Below are positions 43,636-57,801 of a DNA stretch of 64,000 nt, in pieces. The notes under the pieces are model-generated. The model did no database searches. It was not told the DNA's origin and saw only the letters and a program-made list of their open reading frames with translations. Source of the DNA: Monoplex corrugatus. Taxonomy: Eukaryota > Mollusca > Gastropoda > Littorinimorpha > Ranellidae. The position numbers were made by a program, and so were the translations under genes. The first letter of the stretch is position 1, and each line of letters begins with the position of its first letter. The DNA is taken from the NCBI GenBank assembly GCA_030674185.1, contig CM060308.1, forward strand, positions 40,390,357 through 40,454,356, read 5' to 3'.

Positions 43636-44547
43636 GTAATGTGCGTGCGTAATGCTTGTCATTTTTTTTATTATTTTATTTTGTGCCGAGAATATAATCG
43701 CAAGTATTGGAGTCGCAAGCTTCTAGTACTCATACAACGGAGGAAACTGAAATATGTTGGACACGCAATCCGTAATGAGAGAACAGACTTGATGTCCACT
43801 GTCCTCCAAGGTAAAGTGGAAGGAAAGAGAAACAGAGGACGGCCACCTGCATCACTTGCTAGAAACATCACAAACATCAGTGGCAAGAAACTCCAGGAGG
43901 TGGTCAGACTTAGCCAAGATCGAGAGTGCTGGAGGCAACTTGTGAGGACATCATGTGCAGCGGCCAACACTGTTCCCGGTGACGCCGACAGGTGAGACAG
44001 GTGAGATTGGAGTCGAGGCTCGGTGGCAAACCTTAAGTTAGAGTTAGGCAAGGTTGAAGGTAGAGGAATCGTAGAGAATTAGTACAGTAACATATGAACA
44101 GACAGGCAGAGGAATCGTAGAGAATTAGTACAGTAACATTATACATATGAACAGACAGGCTTAAGGTTTAGATGATTTGCAAGCCATGGAACGTGAAAAC
44201 AAACTGCCACGATTCATTCTTTCGGTAAAACCAGTAAAGGCTCAGAGTCAGAGTAAGATAAAGATGGCTCGCTCTTCTCACTTCGAGTTTCAATTCAGTG
44301 ATCAAGACTAAGAGTTGAAGAGAAGAGTAGCTGAGTAACACAGTGTTAAACGCAAACAGTAATCCGTGTATCACTGTGACTCACTGATAGCGACTGTGAC
44401 TGTGTATGGTGGAAAGTATCTAGCCTAGACATTTATAAATCGACACACACACATTGTCGCAGATAGTACATCTGCTATTAGTATCATTGTTATGTTACTA
44501 CTAATACTAGTGCTTCAAAAAAATCACACACTCATGCACGCGCACAC

Positions 44548-44634
<87 letters not shown>

Positions 44635-44819
44635 GACACACAGAGTGACACACAGAATGTATTCTGTTACTATGCATGCACTGTGCACATTTATGTTATA
44701 CTGTTACTAAGCATGCACTTTGCACGTGTGATTTATGTTGTGCAACATACGTGCAAAGTGCATGCTTAGTAATACTAATAGTATACATAATCTGTGTGTT
44801 GCGTGCATGCGTTCGTTCG

Positions 44820-44855
<36 letters not shown>

Positions 44856-44869
44856 TGTGTGTGTGTGTG

Positions 44870-44907
<38 letters not shown>

Positions 44908-46376
44908 TGGTGCTGGTAATAATGATATTTGTGGTAGTTGTAATACCTGATCATCATCTGTTATTACAAAGTATAACTGCTATTACTTCTACTGCTACTA
45001 AGAAAAGATAGCCTAATAATTGTCCCTTAATCCTTGAGCTGGGAAGTTAGCTCAGGTCTCAGCTATTGTCAGTTCGTGGGGTCAACAACAAACATGAGAA
45101 CAGTGCCCATCTGCTCTCCATCACTGGTTTATCTTCCTCACTCTTGACATGATCAAGTATCCTTTTACAATTAGGTGGACTTAAACTTAACTCTTAAGTT
45201 CCCCAAATTTTTTTTCTTGAGCCAGACTGAAACCTGTGCAGTCATTGATAAGTGACCCTCGGGAATGAGGAAGCTGTCCAACAACTGTCTGGACTGCAGT
45301 TGTAGGAACCCACACAAGGGTGAGATTAAGTGGTGAAACTGTCATGGCACAGTAACTAGATGGAATTTATCAGAGACTTGGATGCCACAAGGGTTGCAGT
45401 CATTTCTATAGTAGAGACCCTTCTTGTATGGCCTTGTGGTAACAACAGTCTTCTGTAGATAGATCTAGCAAATATGATTTGTATTATAACATAGTCTACA
45501 TTGTTTCCTGTATTGTAGCAATGGTCTGTCATCTCCATACTTCACAACAGATCTGTATCAACCCTTTGACTCCCGTACTCTCTCTACCAACTGCAAAAAC
45601 TTGACCTTTTGACTCCCTCACCCTATCCGCCAGCTTTCTGAATGAAGCTGGTGGATAGGATGAGGGAGTCAAGATCATGCAGGAAGCTGGTGGATAGGGT
45701 GAGAGAATCAAAAGGTTAATTTTTTGCTTTGCTCGCATGGTTGATAATACAGGATTCTGGTGGGCAGTGTGCGGGAGTCAAAGGGTTAATGAATCTCGGG
45801 TCAAAAGAGTTCTGTGTAAGTTTTTTTCAAATGGTACCTTCCTAGGCCAGAAGTGGTTAAGTTGTGCACCTGTGGAACTAAAGTATTAATGGAGGACATG
45901 TAGCTTTTTAAACTAAAGTCATTCTTCACATGAGTTTACCTGCCTTCTACTTTTTAGTAGTCCGGAAAATTCAGTTCAACTTCAACTGTTGTTTGTTTGT
46001 TTGTTTGTTTGTTTTTAGATTTAGGATGCATTTTATTACTTTTTCATTTTGAGATATGAGTTTGGATAAACTGTTTATTGCAGATTTATATTTTTATAGT
46101 ACTACTACCACTCACTACTACAGTACTACTACTAGTTATAAAATAATCAAGTTTGGGCATGAAATTGCTCCGAGTTCTTAACATTTTCACTTTCTGGTGC
46201 CCTCCCCCTCTCTCTGTCTCTTTCAAGCATAAAACATTGATTTACACTACAGTTGAAAATCTTGGTTTAAGACTCAGGTTTAATTGAATACTTAAGTTCT
46301 AAACATTTTCATTTTCTGGTGCCTATGTAGAAGGTGGGTAAATGCCCATTTATCATTTTATATTTTGTACAAGTTT

Positions 46377-46448
<72 letters not shown>

Positions 46449-49400
46449 CATATCGATTGAACGGTTGGATGATGCATCTGACCCAGTCAATTGAAGATTG
46501 ATTAGTTAGTTGATACATGGGCTGAATGATTGATCAGTTGGTAAATCAGTTGATTGATTAATTGATTGGTTTATTGATTGGTTGGTTGATGATCGATTGA
46601 TTGATTGATTGTTTATGTCAAAAAGCTGTGGTTGAATGCATTGATTGGTTGGTTGATAATTGATTGATTGATTGATTGATTGTTTATGTCAAATAGCTTT
46701 GGTTGAATGCATTGATCAACTGTATATATGATCACTGAAGGATACAAGAAACGACAGATCTGTGCACTAATTGAATGATTTGTTTGTCTGATACTAGTGG
46801 TAGCCAGTTATTGTAAAATTGACAGTTGGATGAATCATCTAGATGCGGTTAATGACAAATATTTTTAGCTGGCCAGTTAAGGAATATGGACTAGAATACA
46901 AATGAAATGAATACTGTAAATGCAAGGATGAATGTATCCCAGCTTGTGTGACGGTAAACGATAGAAGGGGACAGTGTGACAGAGTTCACGGCAGCTTAAT
47001 AGTAGAACTTGTATTTAAATGCATTTATGTGTAAGAAAACTTGAACCCCTCCCCTCCCTTTCCCCATGCATGTATTGTGCCCTAAGGCTGATGTGCAATA
47101 ACATTTTCTGAGTTCTGAGTTCTCTCTGTCTCTCTCTCTCTCTCTCTCAAACAAATCAGATGTAAAACATTAAACAGCTGAACAGTTGAAAATCTTGATA
47201 AATCTAGTTTGATTAAATACTCAGAATTCTACAGTATTTTTACTTTCTGGTGCCTGTGATGGAGCCATATGGTGTGTGTACACCTGCAATTAATCATTTT
47301 ATGTTTTATGTTTGTGCTCGATCTCTCTACTGTCTGTCTCATTGTCTCTCTCTCTTTCTCCATCCCCACCTCCCATCTCTTTTTCTTTGCCCTTCACCTT
47401 CACTTTTTATCTCAACAACTGTCTTTAACTTTCTTTGACTCTCGTTCTCTCTCATGCAGTTTCAGTTTCTGTTGTTAACTAGTGTTATTGCTATTATTGC
47501 TATATTATTATGTTAGATATCTCGGCTGATGAGAGGTGACAGCTGTGAATGGCTGTAATACTGTCAGTGCAAAAACAATAGCAGATCTGTTTTGAGATAG
47601 ATCTATCAGATTGTGGTATACAGTTCTTCTGTTTATAAAGATTATATACTACTATTACTAGTAAATGGCAGCATTTATTCAGGCATGAAAAAGGCCCTTT
47701 TCAGTCGACAGATCTCCTGTCTGTTTGCATTCTTTGACTATACAAAACAGTGGAATGGTAGCCTATTTCTTTATTCTGTAGATCTACTGCTTGGCTTGAT
47801 ACGATGGCTGGAGCTGTTTTCCTTTTAGCCAGGCCACCTACTCCTTTGTCAAATCATGGTACATAGTTTACAAGTACAGAATAATACACAATATATAGTG
47901 GTATATTATTTATACAATAAATAGGCCAGTAGTTGGGGGAGTTTTTGATTTTTTTAATGGGAAGAGGGGTGGAATTATTAAAAACCTTAAAAAAACACAA
48001 TCAGCTCAAACCAAATAGGGCATAACCTAAATATGATAAAAACCATGTTGATCTCCACTGCTTAAACACATGGTCAAATAAACAATGACAGAACCATAAC
48101 ATACTCTGACTCCGCAACTACTTTGTCATGGAGTACAAGTTACCATAACTGCATGTGCCACACTTTAGAATCGTGGATTGCTGTCCAGCAATGACAAAGG
48201 CTGAATAATTGATCATTCTTTCTGTAATTTTTTTTTTTTTATGCAATAATGCATACACTATGCCCATATCTTCCTCTTCTACTTAATTCCACAAAGAGTT
48301 ATTAGGTCACCGCACTAAAGAACTGTTCACCTGATTTTTACAGTTCTGTAGATTGTGTGTTGATGGTTTCTCTGTCCATTCTGCAATTGTCAGTTCATGT
48401 TTTTTTCTCTGTTTTTTCAATAATCTAAATATCAGTTTAATGAAGGTAATATTACTGGATCCATTTCATGGCTCTTTTGACTTAGATAAACTGTTGCATA
48501 AACTAAAGTACTCAACATTCCCCTCAAAAGTACTCCTATAATCTTCTACTAAAGTATTAGTTATAATATAGAAGATGATGGTTTTGCAATACCTGGATAT
48601 TTGTCAATAATAGGCCTTTAGTATAATGTGTGGTTCTCAAACAATCATGACTTATTCATTATTGTTACCAATACCAGATGCAATGTTAAGCACTTAAAAA
48701 CAAGAAAATCCATAGGAATTGATAACGTTCCAGGAGTACAGTTAAAACATGGGGAAAAGAAGGTCCAAAAGCAATGCACCATCTTTGCTGTAAAGTCTGG
48801 AATACTCATCAGCTGCGAACAGATTGGAAACTTCAACAATTTGTGATGCTTCACAAGAGTGGCAGTGTTAAAGATTGCAACAACTACAGAACCATTGCCC
48901 TAGTCAGCCACACCAGTAAGATCCTGCTCATGATTATTTCAACAGATTGAAGCCCAAGATAGAGGAACTATCTGAGTGCCAAGCAGACTACAATCTATCC
49001 AGTAGAAGCACAACTGATATGCTCTTTGTGCTACAAACACTCAGAGAGAAAATAAAAAGCATAGGACAAAGCAGCTTGTCTCCTTCATAGACATAGCAAA
49101 GCATTTGACAGGTCATTCATCTCCACCTGTTCAGCACAATGGTTAAAATGGGCTTTCCCAAGCATATCACTGCATTAATTGACTCATAATACAAAGACCA
49201 AAAGGCTACAATTGGGTGGGACAATCAGAAAATGAGAAATGTGAATTCTTCAATATCCACAGGGGAGTCAGACAAGGTTGTATCCTCTCACCATATCTCT
49301 TTAACATCTGCTTGGAACAAGTCATGAGAGATGCTGACATAGAAGGCATGGGTGTAAAGGTGGGAGGAAAAAATCTTACAAACCTGTGCTATGCTGATGA

Positions 49401-50916
49401 TATTGTGCTGTTAGCAGACAACATTACCAGCATAAAAAGAATTCTATACAGGGTAGATGCAGCAGGCAAAAAGGCTGGTCTAAAGTTGAACCGTATATGA
49501 ACGCCAAGAAAATACAAGTGCTACATTAGTACATATCAAACTTTCAAAGGCAAAAGACACTGAAAACAATCATGACAATAAAACAATGTTCTTTTAGAAA
49601 ATGTTAAGGATTTCAAATATCTTGGCTCCGTAAAAACAGATGATGGAACCTGCTCTGACTGAAGACATCAAAATAAGAATTGGAATGGCAAAGCAAAAAA
49701 ATGGTCCAACTCAACAACATCTGGAAAGACAGAGGCATACCAAATGGCCTGAAAGTTAGACGTCTAAAATGTTTGATCTGGCCAGTCATGATTTATGGCT
49801 GAGAGGCCTAGACTCTGAGAAAAACTGATTGCAAAAGAATTGAGGCAGTAGAGATATGGTTTTATAGGAGACTATTAGTATTACATGTCAAATGGACAGA
49901 CAGAAGAACTAATGAGAATGTCCTGGAAGAACTTGGTACCACCAGAAAACTACTACTAGTATACTACTAGCAGACATCAACAAGAGAAGACTAAAAAGTA
50001 AAATACATTGACAATGTGTCACGCAACAAGAACACGGACCTTATGGAAAAAGGGTGGCAAAAAGGAAGAAAGGCAGACCTCTAATCTCATACATTGAGCT
50101 CGCGAGAACATAACCAACAGCAGTGGCCTAGATATTCAAGAAATTATCTACAAAAGTCAAGACAGAGCGGCCTGGAGGGAGGTGGCGGCATCCAGATGTG
50201 CAACGGCCAACATTGAACCTGGTGACGCTGACAGGTGAGACCAGATGCATGGGTTGAGCACGTTGTGGAAAGAACAGACAGTTTGATTACATGTACTAAG
50301 CTTCATGTTTATTCTGCTGACGTTGTCAGATATGTATACTGAATTGTAATGAGACTGAAAGATGTCCTTTCAGTAGATGATGAGAATACAAAACTAACAT
50401 AGACTTCCAAGAAATAATACTTAAACTTTAAAGTCTTGTCTTTAGAAACATCGGGTCTGTCAAGCCAGTCAGATCTCTCCAATTAAAAATTTAAACAAGC
50501 ACACATGTATACATGCATGCACACATAATTATTTCTTATGGTATAATGTCGTGTATTACTGTTTTTGTTTGTTTTTTGTTTGTTTGATGTTTTTTGTGTT
50601 GTTTTGGGTGTGTGTGTGTGTGTGTGTGTGTGTGGGGTGTGAGAAAAGTGTTTGAGCTTTTCCTGAATCACAGGTAAATTATAATGAAAATTTGAAGAAA
50701 TGGTAAAGACAGACACTGAGACAGACAAGACAAAGGAACAGAGGAACAGTCAACACAAAGGTGTCACACTCACAGAGTGTGATTGTTTGTCGGTTTCTTT
50801 GTTGTGTGTCTGTTTGTGTGTTGTCATTCTACTTGTTTGTTTTTTGTTTTGTTCTGTAGTGTGTTTGTGTTGTGTTCGTGTGCATGTGATTTTGTGTGTG
50901 TGTGTGTGTGTGTATG

Positions 50917-50982
<66 letters not shown>

Positions 50983-51177
50983 GTATGTTTGGGTTTGTGT
51001 GCATGTACACGTGCGTGTATCACACTGTATGTGTGTGTGTTTCTGTGTGTGTGACTCTGTGTGTGTGCGTGTGTGTGTGTGTGTATGTACACTATATCAT
51101 ATGTGTCACTGTATGTGTGTGTGTACGCGCGTGCATGTGTATGTGTCACTCTATGTTGTATGTCACTGTGTATGTGT

Positions 51178-51215
<38 letters not shown>

Positions 51216-51471
51216 TGTGTGTGTGTGTGCATGCATACTGTATTTTTTTTCCATATATTTATTTAGTTGCTTGCTTCCTTGTACTGTTTTCTGGTATTGT
51301 GAAATGTGTGTGTTTGTGTATGTGAGAGTGTGTGTGTGTTTACTTTATTATTTTTTTAAAATTTATATTTGTATTTTCAATTATTTATTTACTTTACTAT
51401 AGTATTAATATTTTTTTCTCACATGTTATATGTTCACTTTCACTCACATCACACCCATAACTCACACACAC

Positions 51472-51510
<39 letters not shown>

Positions 51511-52857
51511 TATGCACATATATATGTAACACACACACACATGTGAACACACATGTAATACATACGTACACACACTCACTCTCTCTCCCACATATAGATC
51601 TACGTACTACTTCCCAAAATTCTTTGCAAAGAGTTTTTCCCCATTCATTTTGTTACTTAAGTTGATTTTCAATCCACTAAAATGTTCATGAAATGTATAC
51701 ATGTATGTGTAGATAAATCTTGCGACACATTTGTTACTGGTGGTGGAATGTTGAACAGTTTAGCAAACAAAAACCAGCGTTACACATGAAAGTAGAATGA
51801 GATTATGTATTTTAAATTAATTAATGAAAACAAGACAGGTTCAATTTTTTTGGTCAGCTGATGTTTGTTTAGGAACCATTTAACTTTTAACCCTTAAATT
51901 CCTGCACCCTATCACCAACAGAAAAATCTTTAACCCTTTGACTCCCTCACCCTATCCACCAGCTTCCTGCGGTTTTTGCTTTGATAGTATGATTGACAAA
52001 AATGGGATTCAAAGGGTTAAGATATGTATTACAATTTACATACCAGTAAGTATAATGTATGCAACATGTTTGCAGCTGGTAATGACTGTTTTAGTGGATA
52101 ATGATGTGCAACACACGTGTCTCATTTTAGCCGTATAAAAAGAAGTGACTGACACCAGTGACAGGGACTGTTTTTTTTTCAAGAACAGTATGCAGATTGG
52201 TCATCCTCATTTTACTTTTAGCCTGTCAAATAATCTGGGCCAATACTGAGTTCTGATTCATGAGCATGTAATTTTGAACTCATGCCATGGCAGTTTTCTT
52301 TTTCATCAGCATCTGCAGAGTACTATATTGTATCATACATGTATATTTATCAGTGTAATCTCCTTTGTTTGTTTAAGTTGTTCATAAAAAGTACTGAGAC
52401 TTAACAAATCTAAAACATGTAAATCATGGTGCAAATTTTAGGTCAGTTAGTTGTATGTTACATCATAAAACAATGAGCAGGCCATGGGATCCACTGAGTC
52501 AGTCAGGTAGCAGATCGATGTTATTGCCATGACAACGCAAAGAGAGGACCTCTAAAATCCACATCTGTGCAAATTTTATCATGATGACATGTTGATGCAG
52601 CTGTATTTGGTACCTTTTTCCCCCACCTTTACATTACATACAGAAAGAAGAGATGGGAATTAACCCTCTGACTCCGTGAGCTTATCTTCTAGCATCCTGC
52701 TTTGCCAACCATGACAGCGAAGCAAAAATTGTACTCTTTAATTCCCTCACCCAATCCACCATCTTCCTGTAGGGAATTGGTGAATAAGGTGACGGAGTCA
52801 AAGGGTTGAATTTTTGCTTGAGGTGGATAGGGCATGGGAGTCAAAGGGTTAATGACA

Positions 52858-52930
<73 letters not shown>

Positions 52931-53683
52931 GTGACCAATTCAATACACTATGAAAATGAGAAGCTTAGTTTGGAGTTTGTTCAAGAGGGATTCATCACAC
53001 TTTGTCAGCTCCATGTATGCGCTCCATCCAAATCTGCCCGCAGTAATCTGGTAAATTCCCTGAACTAACTCAAAACTCTAGTCCATGCATTGGAAAGGAA
53101 CTCACCAGCCCATGAGAGGCTTCAGTGGAAAACTTACTTTCATAATGAACGATTTTGATGTGCTGAAACTTAAAGTGAAACATATACTTGTTTTGTAATT
53201 TAGTTAGTGTTTAATTATGACAGATTTGTGCTTAAAGTAGTTGGGATAATGATGTATCATATGTCATTTTATGGTAGAGCCAAGAGGATGAAAGGTCTAC
53301 ATGTGTTATTGCCTGTTTGAGATTAATCTTTAACCCTTTGACTCCCGCACCCTATCCACCAACTGCAAAAACTTAACCCTTTGACTTCCTCATCATATCT
53401 TTGACTTCCCAATGCTATCCACCAGTTTCCTGCAGGAAATTAGCGGATAGGGTGAGGGAATCAAAGGATTAAGTTTTTGCAATAGTAGCATGGTTGACAA
53501 TGCAGGATGCTGGTGCACATGGTGCGGGAGTCAAAGGGTTAAGGAAGAAATCTGTGTGTGTGTGTGTGTGTCACTGTGTGTGTGTGTGTTGTGTGTGTGT
53601 GTGTGTATATGTGTATCACTGTATGTGTTTGTGTGTGGGAGTGCATGTGTCTATGAGGTGGGGAGTGCACATATGGGGTGGTG

Positions 53684-53743
<60 letters not shown>

Positions 53744-54223
53744 TTTGTATCACTTTACTGCAACATATCACAGTAATATTATTTCAGTCACTGTTTGATT
53801 CTGTTCACTTTATAATATAAGTATGACATAGTCAGAATTTAGCTCTAAGATCTGACTGGTGTGTTCCATGCCTGAAACTAGTGAAAGTGAAAACAGCAGG
53901 ATGAAAGAATTGAATGCTTTGAACTTGCATGGGGGAAGGGGGAGGAAGGGAGGGAGAGAAGAAATGTTTGATATTTATAAATCTCTTAGTGCTTAGGCTA
54001 AATGATTTGCCAGTGCTAATGTGAGAGAGACAGAGAGAGTGAGAGATTCAGATGATTTCATCATTTAGGCCATGGCTCTTCTCATGAAGGGGTGTGAAAT
54101 GTGTACAAAAGCAGATTTTAATCAAAAGTTTGACAAACGTTTGCAGATGGTGGATACTACTTATTGGAACATTCAGTCTCATAAAAAACAAATTTTTAAT
54201 AAGCTACAAATAAAGATGTGCAC

Positions 54224-54305
<82 letters not shown>

Positions 54306-57300
54306 TCTTGTATGACAAATATATCCTTTTAAGAGATTTGTTTAAAAATAGTGCTGAATTTCTGTGTGTGTGTGCATGTGTGTGTAAAAGATAAGTGTTC
54401 CCATTCACTTTCAGTCAGTGCAAAATTGTAAACCTATTGAACTCTACATTATAAACAGAGGAGATATATATACATCCAAGGGTGTACATAAGGGTGTGTG
54501 CTGAACTTTGAAATCGTTTCCACAAAAAACATTTTTTCACTGAAAGTTTGAGATAAGAGCTTACAGAGAGAGCTATGACTGTCAGAGGTCACATTTAGGG
54601 CATCCTGCTTGATATGTTCAGCGTGGTATTGACAGCAGAAAGCGGTCCTGATTTGTAGTCTGTGACATGTTGGGTGTAAGAAATAAAATATTTTTAGCAT
54701 ATCATTTGCCACAGACTGGTCCATAAAACTTGCATCATTTGATTATTCTGAACTACATTATGAAAAGGAGGCACATGAAGTGCAGTTACGTGTTTTAAAT
54801 CAGTGTATTACGATCATGAATATTTGAAATGCCTTTCATTTTGAATCAAAAACAAATTCTTTATTATTTCAGTTTTAGTTGAATTTTTTTTATACCACTC
54901 TATGAATGAAACCTGTGCCATTTATTTGATACAAGCCTTTTTTAAAATTTTTTTTTTACTTTGTCTTCTAAGTATCAAGCCTCATAACTGGTATGATGAT
55001 TGATCAGGTTGATTATAATTATGTTTAAGAGCAGACTGCACACAATGTGTTGATAAAAACTCATTACGAAAATAGTGACGCATGATTTGCAATTAGTACT
55101 ATCTGGGTTTTGAACTCTTGTGAATGAATTTGGTCAGTAACAAGCAAGGATATTATAGTTCATACTTGATATGATGTGATCAGTATCATTTAGTCTAAAG
55201 AACATACTATATTCATCACTCACATTGACTGTTACATTTTTAACCCTTTGACTCCCACACCCTGTCCACCAGCATCATACATTGTCAACCATGCTAGCAA
55301 AGCAAAAACTCTACCCTTTGACTCCCTCACCCTATCCACCAGCTTCCTGCAGGAAACTGGTGGATAAGGTGATGAAGTGTAGGAAGCTGGTGGATAGGTT
55401 GCGGGAGTCGAAAGGTTAATACTGTACAATCTGTGCATCATGACAGCTAAGCAATATCATTTACAGATTATAAGCTTTTGCCTAGCTGGATGGTCCAAAT
55501 GTTAAGTATTGGTTTGAGTGGGGAACAAACCCAAGCCTCACAATCAATGTCTGTCATGTTTAAGTTGGCTAGTAAGAAGTAGTTGAAATGAGCGACCGAT
55601 ACTTAAGCTATACACATGTTACAAAGAATCGTGCCCATTGTCACCCAGTATCACGTAGAATTGATAATGATAGGTGTCAGACCCCCCATCAATACTGCTA
55701 GGTAAGCCTGCTGACTGTATTGTAACCAAAAACCAAACAAGCCCAATGAATGTAATTATACAGACTTGTTGTTTGGAGAAGTGTTTTTGTGGTATCATGC
55801 CCATATTGAACTGGTCAGATTGAGAGCAGAAAGATCAGACTAACAGTAACACCATAAATGGCTTTTATCACTCTATGGTCAATATGGGTTTCATTTGATT
55901 TAGCATTATTTGTATGTGTTAGACCGTTTCTTGTACATAATGATGTTAATTGTTATGATTAATGGCAAAAGGTTATTCACTAGAAATAGAGTTGTTGCAG
56001 TTTCCTCTTGTTAAATTTTCTGTCAGAGGACAGTCTTGAGGGCAGATCAAAATTTACCAAAATGACTTTAAAGGTGATTCCATTTTTGAATTGATATGAC
56101 GTCATAAGTGACATGACCTTCTCTGCTTTGTGGTAAGTTGTGTTGTTAATGTTATCTAACATTGGATTGCAGGCCATAGTATTTTCTTCAGAAACTTCCT
56201 GTAGTAGTTTTGATAACAGTTTGTCCCATTGGAACGGAATGCACTATCCATACATTCTTGTTACTGTAGGTATGTGTCAGTCAGTGTCATCATCATCTTT
56301 TACATTTCCTTCCTTCTTCCTGCACTTGGGACTTTGAGAGGCAGAAGTATGCTACTCTGGCTTCGGGTTTATAGTTTGCCTGTCTATTCTGGCTTATATC
56401 TTCTAACCAAGGTTTCAAAGATGGCAACTGTCCATTTAAAAAGCTGTCCCCCTCATTTTTATACTTGTTTAATAGCATCTCTGCAGCAGTGATACATGCC
56501 CTTTTTTATCATCAGTAAGGCAAGTGTGGGATCCACTGTACTGTAACATGTCTTATTCCAAATTTATGTTATATTTGCGTGAACTAAGCCATGATTAATT
56601 AAACAATTATCAGCATGATGAGCAATCTCTTCGCATGTTATTCACCTGTTTTCAGTCAGGTTTTCTCAACTTTTTTTTCATCAGTGTTTTTAACTGGTCC
56701 CCCTGGACTATGCTTGCCTTTAATATCATCATTTTGTTCATAAAGAATGTCACATGACCTTCAAACTGCAGCCTTGCAAAGAACTTGTGTCCCACAAATA
56801 CTTTGTAGTGTTTATTATATATAGCTACACCAGAACTTATTAACCCTTTGACTCCCACCGCCTGTCCACCAGCATCCTTCTTTGTCAACCATGCAAGCAA
56901 AGCAAAAACTTAACCCTTTGACTCCCTAACTCTATCCAGCGGCTTCCCGCAGGAAGCTGGTGGATAGGGTGAGGGAGTCATAGGGTTAAGATTTTGTAGT
57001 TGGTGGATAGGGTGCTGTAATCAAAGGGTTAAAGTTCAGTTTTGATGTAAGCATGCTGTTTTCCAACATTAAATGTGGCCTTGATGCTTGGAATGACTGT
57101 ACCCAACATCACATTGTAACAAATAACATCACAAAATTTGCGCTGATTTTGAAAACTTGCCTGCCACAATTACATAGCACATGAAAATATAATGAAATAG
57201 TTTAAATACACTCACACTAAACCGCATACTTGCATGATTCATGCTCAGTGGCAGTGCATCCATTTGAGACTGGACAGATTTGTTAGAAGCAAGACCAACT

Positions 57301-57590
57301 TAGCACGATACTGCCTTTTCAGCTTTTGTTCTGTTATTCTTTCAAACAACTGGCACGGACTGTCTTTCCTCTCGCCCACAATCTTCGTAATCTTTTCATG
57401 ATTAATAGAGTGTTTTTGTGTGGGATTCAATCAGGAAAAGTTGAAGTTGGTGACAGTGCTGGGAGCTGGACTGCTGGTTGGTACAGCTCTTGCTGTCATC
57501 ATTCCTGAGGGTGTCAATGCCATGTACAACAATGGAGGGGGTATGTTGTTCAACTTGTTGTTACGGTGCAGCTAGCTTGTATGTGTATGT

Positions 57591-57651
<61 letters not shown>

Positions 57652-57753
57652 TGGCTGCGCGCGCGCGCACACGCATGCATGCATGCGTGCTTGTATGCAT
57701 GTGTGTGCGTGTGCTCGCGCGTGTGTGTATGTGTGTGTGTGTGTGTGTGTGTG

Positions 57754-57801
<48 letters not shown>

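Larger units (their letters stand above)
46160..47260. repeat. three copies of a short module next to (CT)n tracts
   Basis: 'ttctggtgcc' with a preceding 'acatttt(c)actttctggtgcc'-type block occurs at about 46170, 46300 and 47240. Each is close to a (CT)n tract (46205, 46378-46450, 47115-47148). 'gttgaaaatctt' precedes two of them. Looks like local duplication seeded by CT arrays. Confidence 0.6.
43636..57434. other. ZIP9 intron 1, 13.8 kb, rich in repeats
   Basis: Contains an RTE-type 3' fragment right after the donor, CA/TG arrays, six nested-palindrome copies (R4-R9), a CT/TC array with duplicated modules (46150-47260) and an RTE-like RT relic (48640-50260). 47480-48600 and 54310-55230 hold no feature I recognise. 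Confidence 0.75.
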
